Part shown: positions 59,508-64,000 of the stretch, piece by piece
Layout of the letters: every line of letters begins with the position of its first letter
Numbering within the stretch: the first letter of the stretch is position 1
Assembly (NCBI GenBank): GCA_005502925.1
Contig: SCPD01000022.1
Location: forward strand, 1 to 64,000
Direction of reading: 5' to 3'
DNA: 64,000 bases
Source: Rhizobiales bacterium Y(2018)
Lineage (GTDB): Bacteria; Pseudomonadota; Alphaproteobacteria; Rhizobiales; Aestuariivirgaceae
Notes under the pieces: generated by a model
Seen by the model: only the letters and a program-made list of their open reading frames with translations
Database searches by the model: none
Told to the model about the DNA's origin: nothing
Program-made: the position numbers and the translations under genes

Positions 59508-60644
59508 GTGCCTGAAAGAAACGCGACCTGGCGCATTGGCGTTCTGTTTTCGCGCAACGGTGTCGCTTCCGTCACCGGAACCGAGCATTTCCTCGGCACC
59601 ACGCTGGCCGTCGAGGAGATCAACGCCAAAGGCGGCGTGCTCGGCCGCCTGATCGAGCCCGTCGCTTATGATCCGGGCGGTGAGCCCGAGCTCTACCGCG
59701 CTTTCGCCCGCAAGCTTCTGGTCGAGGACGAGATCAATGTCATTTTCGGCTGCTCCATGTCGGGCAGCCGCAAGGCGGTGCTGCCGATCGTCGAGCGCCA
59801 TAACGGTCTGCTCTGGTATCCTTCGATCTATGAAGGCTTCGAATTCTCCGAGAACGTCCTCTATACCGGCGCCACGCTGAACCAGAACACCTTCGCGCTC
59901 GCCGATTTCATCCTGCAGCGTTACGGCAAGCGCATCTTCATGGCGGGATCGGACTATATCTATCCACGCGAGTCCAACCGGGTGATGCGCGACCTGCTCG
60001 AATGCAAGGGCGGCCAGATCGTCGGCGAGCATTACGTGCCGCTGAAAGCCGACGAGAAGACTTTGCGCCAGCTGATGCGCAAGATCGACGAGGCCGAGGC
60101 CGATGCGGTCTTCTCGACCATCATCGGGCGCGGCGCGCGCCAGCTCTATGGCATGTATGCCGACGCCAAGATCGACCGCAGCAAGAGACCGATTGCCAGC
60201 CTCACTCTGGCGGAAGGCGAGATCCAGGTGATCGGGCCTGAGCGCTGCACCGGCCATGTCCTTTCCGCGCCTTACCTTGCCGCCGTCGAGAACGAGGAAA
60301 ACCAGCGTTTCGTGCGCGCGCTGCAGCAGCGTTTCGGCGCCGGCGCCATGGCCACCATGTGGTCGCAGACCGCCTATTCACAGATCCATCTCTTTGCCCG
60401 CGCTTTGGAGCTGGCGGAATCGCTCGACACCCACCGCCTCGGCCAGGCAGCACTGGCCGTCGAGTATCTCTCGCCCGAAGGCCGCCTCGCTTTCGACGAC
60501 AACCGCCATGTCTGGTCGACGCCGCGCATCGGCATCGCGCAGGAAGACGGACAGTTCGAGATCGCCTGGCAGTCGCAGGTGCCGATCAGGCCCGATCCCT
60601 ATCTCGCCTCCATCCGCTTCGAAGAACCGTGGCTCGAGAATTGA
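59508..60644 (+). CDS. amiC: AmiC-type ligand-sensing protein (amide receptor of the amidase operon)
   Basis: A 378-aa cytoplasmic member of the periplasmic-binding-protein superfamily: no signal peptide, start GTG at 59508 after GAGGAAG. Landmarks match AmiC/UrtA: RIGVLFSRNGVASVTGTEHFLG, VIFGCSMSGSRKAVLPIVE, LLWYPSIYEGFEFSENVLYTGA and GSDYIYPRESNRVMRDLL. In Pseudomonas, AmiC holds AmiR inactive until a small amide binds. The amiR gene follows eight bases after its stop. So the protein is a sensor, not a transport receptor; the separate SBP at 62331 has a signal peptide. Confidence 0.88.
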   Translation: MPERNATWRIGVLFSRNGVASVTGTEHFLGTTLAVEEINAKGGVLGRLIEPVAYDPGGEPELYRAFARKLLVEDEINVIFGCSMSGSRKAVLPIVERHNGLLWYPSIYEGFEFSENVLYTGATLNQNTFALADFILQRYGKRIFMAGSDYIYPRESNRVMRDLLECKGGQIVGEHYVPLKADEKTLRQLMRKIDEAEADAVFSTIIGRGARQLYGMYADAKIDRSKRPIASLTLAEGEIQVIGPERCTGHVLSAPYLAAVENEENQRFVRALQQRFGAGAMATMWSQTAYSQIHLFARALELAESLDTHRLGQAALAVEYLSPEGRLAFDDNRHVWSTPRIGIAQEDGQFEIAWQSQVPIRPDPYLASIRFEEPWLEN

Positions 60645-60651
60645 GGCCGCT

Positions 60652-61275
60652 TTGGCAAATCTGAAGCTCATCCTCGACGATCTGCGCCAGGCGAAAATTC
60701 TGGTCATCCATCCGCGCGACGACGACGGCGCCGCCCTCGTCGACCACCTGAAGCGGCTCGGCTGCGACGTGAAGGCCGTATGGCCGGCGCCCGCTTCCAT
60801 TCCCGCCGATACCGATGCCGTCTTCGTGCAGGTCGGTGAAACCAGCATCGAGGACCTGGCCACGCTGCTCGAAACGGCGAACACCGCCGTCATCGCCATC
60901 GTGACCTATGAAAGCCCGACCTCGCTCAAGGCGGTGATCGATCTCAACGCCCATGGCGTCCTGACCAAGCCGCTGCGCCAGCTGGGCGTGCTGACGCAAT
61001 TCGCGCTCGCCCGCTACCGCTTCAGCTATGAGGCGCGTCTCGCCAACAAGGTGAAGAAGCTCGAAGAGACGATGAAGGGCCGCCGCACCATCGAGAAAGC
61101 GGTGAAGATCCTGACCGCCATGAACGGTCTCGAAGAGGAAGCGGCCTATAAGCAGATCCGCGATCAGGCGACGGCGAAGCGCGTTGCGGTCGTGTCGGTG
61201 GCGGAAAGCATCATTGCCGCCAATGAAGCGATGCGCGCCTTCGGGCTCAAGATCACGAAGTCCGACGAGAGCTGA
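60652..61275 (+). CDS. amiR: AmiR-type ANTAR-domain antiterminator
   Basis: A 207-aa RNA-binding regulator. TTG at 60652 after GAGG gives MANLKLILDDL. Residues about 14-120 form a receiver-like domain without the phosphoacceptor pocket (ILVIHPRDDDGAALVDHL), then a coiled-coil linker and the ANTAR domain (about 135-195: RRTIEKAVKILTAMNGLEEEAAYKQIRDQA). The ANTAR domain binds tandem hexaloop hairpins in RNA and prevents intrinsic termination. Such hairpins and a terminator lie directly downstream (61329-61417), before the nitrilase gene. Confidence 0.9.
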   Translation: MANLKLILDDLRQAKILVIHPRDDDGAALVDHLKRLGCDVKAVWPAPASIPADTDAVFVQVGETSIEDLATLLETANTAVIAIVTYESPTSLKAVIDLNAHGVLTKPLRQLGVLTQFALARYRFSYEARLANKVKKLEETMKGRRTIEKAVKILTAMNGLEEEAAYKQIRDQATAKRVAVVSVAESIIAANEAMRAFGLKITKSDES

Positions 61276-61328
61276 GATTCACATACCGCTTGACTGCGCA
61301 TGGCAGCCATGTAACTTCATCGGCCAAC

Positions 61329-61360
61329 GAGCAGGTTTGCTCTTGCGGCAGGAATGCCGC
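61329..61360 (+). ncRNA. Tandem hexaloop hairpins, candidate AmiR (ANTAR) target
   Basis: Hairpin 1: GAGC, loop AGGTTT, GCTC (61329-61342). Hairpin 2: GCGGC, loop AGGAAT, GCCGC (61345-61360). The linker is two bases. Both loops start AGG. Known ANTAR targets are dual hexaloop hairpins with an invariant A at loop position 1 and G at position 4 as I recall; here G is at position 3, so the match is partial. Confidence 0.5.
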
Positions 61361-61379
61361 TCAAAATCTGGCTGGGTAG

Positions 61380-61417
61380 CCCTTGGTTCGCGGATGATTT
61401 CCGCGCCAGGGGTTTTT
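61380..61417 (+). terminator. Intrinsic terminator/attenuator before the nitrilase gene
   Basis: Outer stem CCCTTGG (61380-61386) with CCAGGGG (61406-61412), inner stem CGCGGA (61389-61394) with TCCGCG (61400-61405), loop TGATT, followed by TTTTT at 61413 and a second T-run. It ends seven bases before the GGAGGG ribosome site at 61425, so it would block transcription into the nitrilase gene unless antiterminated. Confidence 0.7.
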
Positions 61418-61434
61418 GCGTTTTGGAGGGTAGC

Positions 61435-62280
61435 TTGACGGCACAGGCGAAAGCACGACCGGCAGTAAAGGTTGCTTGCATTCAGTTCGAACCGGTCTTC
61501 GGCGATGTCGATGCCAATCTCGGCATGATGGAGAAGCACATCCGCAAAGCGCAGGCGCAAGGCGCGAGCGTAATGATCCTGCCCGAGCTCGCCGATACCG
61601 GCTATGTCTTCCACGACGTCGATGAGGTCGGCGCCCATGCGGGGCCCATCCCTGCGGGCCGCAGCGCCAAGCGACTCATCGCGCTGGCCGAGGAGCTCAA
61701 AGTCTACATCGCCAGCGGCCTCGCCGAGCGTGACGGCAAGAGCTTCTTCAACTCCGCCATCCTCTGCGGCCCCGACGGCTATATCGGCAAGTACCGCAAG
61801 ATCCATTTGTGGAATCGCGAGAAGCTCTATTTCGAGCCGGGCGATCTGGGCCTCCCCATCTTCGACACCGCCATCGGCAAGCTCGGCGTCGCCATCTGCT
61901 ATGACGGCTGGTTTCCCGAGACCTTCCGGCAGATGTCGCTCAAAGGCGTCGAGCTCGTCTTGATCCCGACCAATTGGGTGCCGATGCCGGGCCAGACCCG
62001 CGATATGGAGCCGATGGCCAACATCCTCCACAAGGCGGCGGCGCATTCCAATGCCCTCTATATCGCCTGCGCAGACCGCGTCGGCACCGAGCGCGGCCAG
62101 CCTTTCATCGGCTCGAGCCTGATCATCGGCCCGACCGGCCGGCCGATCGCCGGGCCTGCCAGCTATGACGGCGAAGAGATTCTGATCGCCGAAGTCACAC
62201 TCGATTCCGTCGCCGACAGCCGCAAGCTCAATGAGCGCAACGACGTGCTCGGCGACAGACGACCCGACGTCTACGGCTGA
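61435..62280 (+). CDS. Carbon-nitrogen hydrolase (nitrilase superfamily, aliphatic amidase-like)
   Basis: A 281-aa C-N hydrolase. The TTG at 61435, four bases after GGAGGG, gives MTAQAKARPAV; the frame is open upstream only because it crosses the leader. Catalytic Glu is in LPELADTG (about residue 49), Lys in GKYRKIHLW and Cys in VAICYDGWFPE. Substrate may be an aliphatic amide or nitrile-like compound. It lies behind an AmiR-type switch and ahead of an SBP and permease, so it likely hydrolyses the amide that AmiC senses. The family length is about 270-280 aa, as here. Confidence 0.88.
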   Translation: MTAQAKARPAVKVACIQFEPVFGDVDANLGMMEKHIRKAQAQGASVMILPELADTGYVFHDVDEVGAHAGPIPAGRSAKRLIALAEELKVYIASGLAERDGKSFFNSAILCGPDGYIGKYRKIHLWNREKLYFEPGDLGLPIFDTAIGKLGVAICYDGWFPETFRQMSLKGVELVLIPTNWVPMPGQTRDMEPMANILHKAAAHSNALYIACADRVGTERGQPFIGSSLIIGPTGRPIAGPASYDGEEILIAEVTLDSVADSRKLNERNDVLGDRRPDVYG

Positions 62281-62330
62281 AAGCCGGACGCACTCCAAGA
62301 AACTGCTGTCAACAACCTAGGGAGACGACC

Positions 62331-63479
62331 ATGGTAAGCAGGCTAATTCTCTTGACCCTCAGCACCGCTCTGGCGACCGGCGCCTTGGCGGACGAAGCCC
62401 CGATCAAGATCGGCATTCCGGTCGGACTGTCGGGCGCCAACAGTGTCGTGGCGCCGTCGGTGGTGCAATCGGCGGAGCTCGCGGTGGAGGAAATCAATGC
62501 GGCGGGCGGCGTGCTCGGTCGCAAGCTCGAGCTCGAAATCGCCGATGACGCCTCGGGCGCCGCCGGCGCACAGAAGGCCTTCGACGCGCTGGTCTTCCAG
62601 AAAGAAGTCAACGCCATCATCACCATGGAGACGAGTGCGGCCCGCAATGCCGGCCTGCCGATCATCTCCAAGGGCGACATCCCTTACATCTACACGTCCT
62701 TCTATGAAGGCCGCTCCTGCAATCCCAATCTCTTCGTCAATGCCTGGGTACCTGAGCAGCAGGTGCCGCCGGTCGTCGATCACTTCATGAAGTCCGAGAA
62801 GGCCAAGAAGTTCTTCCTGGTCGGCAGCGACTACGCCTTCGGCCGCGGCATGCTGCAATTCTCCCGCGCTTATATCGAAAAGGCGGGCGGCGAAGTCGTC
62901 GGCGAAGAATATCTGCCGATGGAAGGCACCGACTGGACGGCGATCATCTCCAAGCTGAAAAGCTCGGGCGCCGAGGCTCTCATCACCTCGACCGCCGGCG
63001 GCTCGCCCAATGTCACGCTCACCAAGCAGTTGCGCGGCGCCGGCGTGACCCTGCCCTATGGCAATCTCGCCGTCGATGAAGGCACGGCCAAGAGCATGGG
63101 CGCCGATGCGGCCGGCATCTTCATCTCGGCCTCTTACGTGACCTCGATCGACAGCCAGGCCAACAAGGACTTCCTGGCGGCGATGGGCAAGAAATTCGCC
63201 GGCGAGCTCCGGACGCCGAACGATCTCTCGGTGCCGCAATATGAAGGCGTCTATCTCTACAAGGCGGCGGTCGAGAAGGCCGGCTCCACCGACACCAAAG
63301 CGGTGCTCGCCGCCCTTGCCGAAGTCTCCTACACGGGTCCGCGTGGCACGGTGACGATGAACAAGCAGCATCACGCGCCCTTGACCATGTATCTGGGCCA
63401 GGTGCAGGAGGATGGTTCGGTGAAGATTGCCGGCACCTTCGAGAATGTCGATCCGGGCGAGCAGTGCCCTGGTCTCTGA
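62331..63479 (+). CDS. Amide/urea-type ABC solute-binding protein (Peripla_BP_5/UrtA-like)
   Basis: A 382-aa periplasmic receptor. Signal peptide residues 1-20 (LILLTLSTALATGALADEA). The mature part reads IKIGIPVGLSGANSVVAPSVVQSAELAVEEINAAGGVLGRKLEL-type family start and SDYAFGRGMLQFSRAYIEKAGG. ATG at 62331 has GGGAGACGACC upstream. It is the transport receptor of the operon, distinct from the cytosolic AmiC. A terminator-like hairpin follows before the permease. Confidence 0.9.
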   Translation: MVSRLILLTLSTALATGALADEAPIKIGIPVGLSGANSVVAPSVVQSAELAVEEINAAGGVLGRKLELEIADDASGAAGAQKAFDALVFQKEVNAIITMETSAARNAGLPIISKGDIPYIYTSFYEGRSCNPNLFVNAWVPEQQVPPVVDHFMKSEKAKKFFLVGSDYAFGRGMLQFSRAYIEKAGGEVVGEEYLPMEGTDWTAIISKLKSSGAEALITSTAGGSPNVTLTKQLRGAGVTLPYGNLAVDEGTAKSMGADAAGIFISASYVTSIDSQANKDFLAAMGKKFAGELRTPNDLSVPQYEGVYLYKAAVEKAGSTDTKAVLAALAEVSYTGPRGTVTMNKQHHAPLTMYLGQVQEDGSVKIAGTFENVDPGEQCPGL

Positions 63480-63495
63480 TATAGGGGAACAGCAG

Positions 63496-63522
63496 AGGGC
63501 GGCGGATATGAACCGCCGCCCT
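63496..63522 (+). terminator. Hairpin between SBP and permease genes
   Basis: Perfect ten-base arms AGGGCGGCGG (63496-63505) and CCGCCGCCCT (63513-63522), loop ATATGAA, followed by a short TT. In the 69-base gap after the SBP gene, as in five other importers here. Confidence 0.7.
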
Positions 63523-63548
63523 TTGCGTCAAAACCTTCGGGACAGTCG

Positions 63549-64000
63549 ATGATCCTTCTGCTCGATATTGTGACGACCGCGGCCATTCTGTTCGTCGTGG
63601 CCTCAGGCCTGCTGGCGATCTTCGGCGTGCTCAAGATCATCAATTTCGCCCATGGCGCCTGGCTGACGCTGGGCGGCTACTGCGCGGTGGTGACGACGGC
63701 GCTGGGCCTCGATCCGTGGACAGCGCTGCCACTGGCTTTCGTCGCCGGCGCGCTGCTGGGCGCCATCACCGAGATGGTCATCGTGCGCCCGCTCTATCGC
63801 CGCCCCCTCGATGCGATCCTCGCCACCTGGGGCCTCGGCATCATCATCGGTCAATTGATCACGCTGTGGTTCGGCCGCGACGTGCAGTTCACGCCCAATC
63901 TCCTTTCCGGCACTGTCGATATCTTCGGCGCCAGCTATTCGATCTATCGCCTGTTCACCATCGCCGCCGCTCTGATCATCGGCTGCGCCTTCGCTTTCCT
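63549..64000 (+). CDS. Branched-chain/urea-type ABC permease (LivH/UrtB family), cut by the window end
   Basis: The ATG at 63549 opens a frame that has no stop before the window ends; 150 residues are visible. It reads MILLLDIVTTAAILF, GLLAIFGVLKIINFAHGAWLTLGG (the family NFAHG motif), then IVRPLYRRPLDAILATWGLG and IIGQLITLWFG. It is the first permease of the amide/urea-type importer whose SBP precedes it. A second permease and two ATPases are expected beyond the window. Confidence 0.9.
   Translation, partial: MILLLDIVTTAAILFVVASGLLAIFGVLKIINFAHGAWLTLGGYCAVVTTALGLDPWTALPLAFVAGALLGAITEMVIVRPLYRRPLDAILATWGLGIIIGQLITLWFGRDVQFTPNLLSGTVDIFGASYSIYRLFTIAAALIIGCAFAF

Noticed and set aside
59508-60644. 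AmiC-like protein as a transport receptor (UrtA)
   Set aside because: It lacks a signal peptide and is coupled to amiR, whereas the SBP at 62331 has one and precedes the permease.
1-64000. Mobile elements, prophage, CRISPR arrays, tRNA or rRNA genes
   Set aside because: No transposase, integrase, phage or Cas motif, no regularly spaced repeats and no tRNA- or rRNA-like sequence were noticed on either strand.

Overview
This 64-kb window is GC-rich, densely coded chromosomal-type DNA from an alphaproteobacterium, most likely a soil or plant-associated member of the Rhizobiales (Hyphomicrobiales). The basis is codon bias, the REP-like palindromes typical of that order (6865-6979, 16108-16148, 31717-31742), an Atu4866-family gene, and the dominance of ABC importers and LysR regulators. 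I see no rRNA, tRNA, CRISPR array, insertion sequence, integrase or replication origin. It is a catabolic and uptake region, with six ABC importers, six LysR regulators, one FadR-type GntR, one ROK regulator and an AmiC/AmiR pair. No stretch longer than 300 bases lacks a gene.

Layout. 121-9615 (minus): a LysR gene and a complete Dpp/Opp-type peptide importer with an M19 peptidase and an S15-type hydrolase. 9712-16106 (plus): a second LysR, then a tight run of GST, YdcZ-type transporter, Gdx/SugE guanidinium exporter, B12-dependent diol/glycerol dehydratase (large and medium subunits fused, plus small subunit) and an SDR. 16164-22409: DUF1989 protein, agmatinase-family ureohydrolase, LysR, a polar amino-acid ABC importer and DoxX. 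22542-38244: a catabolic regulon with a large-SBP oligopeptide/oligosaccharide-type importer, SMP-30 lactonase, PLP type-III amino-acid deaminase, RraA-family protein, TMADH-like flavoprotein, RidA, GntR, DHDPS-family lyase, amidohydrolase and uronate dehydrogenase. 38241-45892: LysR regulators with small redox genes (F420-dehydrogenase-like, SnoaL-like, triple-CMD, Atu4866, ABM monooxygenase, SDRs). 45957-53450: an AT-richer orphan gene, a TIM-barrel-like protein, a ribose-type importer and a ROK regulator. 53459-59433: M20 and M24 peptidases with an Ehu-like importer lacking its ATPase, and a LysR. 59508-64000: amiC-amiR, a nitrilase-superfamily amidase, an amide/urea-type SBP and a LivH permease cut by the window edge.

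The strongest system-level observations are two. First, one 18-bp element, AACTTGTC followed by about ten conserved bases, occurs five times between 29414 and 37395. It always has the same orientation relative to the next gene, and three copies begin exactly 88 bp before a start codon, so it ties the 22.5-38.2 kb genes into one probable GntR regulon. Second, the amiR-nitrilase gap holds two tandem hexaloop hairpins followed by an intrinsic terminator right before the nitrilase ribosome binding site, the expected arrangement for an AmiR (ANTAR) antitermination switch. A third pattern is that all six solute-binding-protein genes are followed by a strong hairpin before the next gene.
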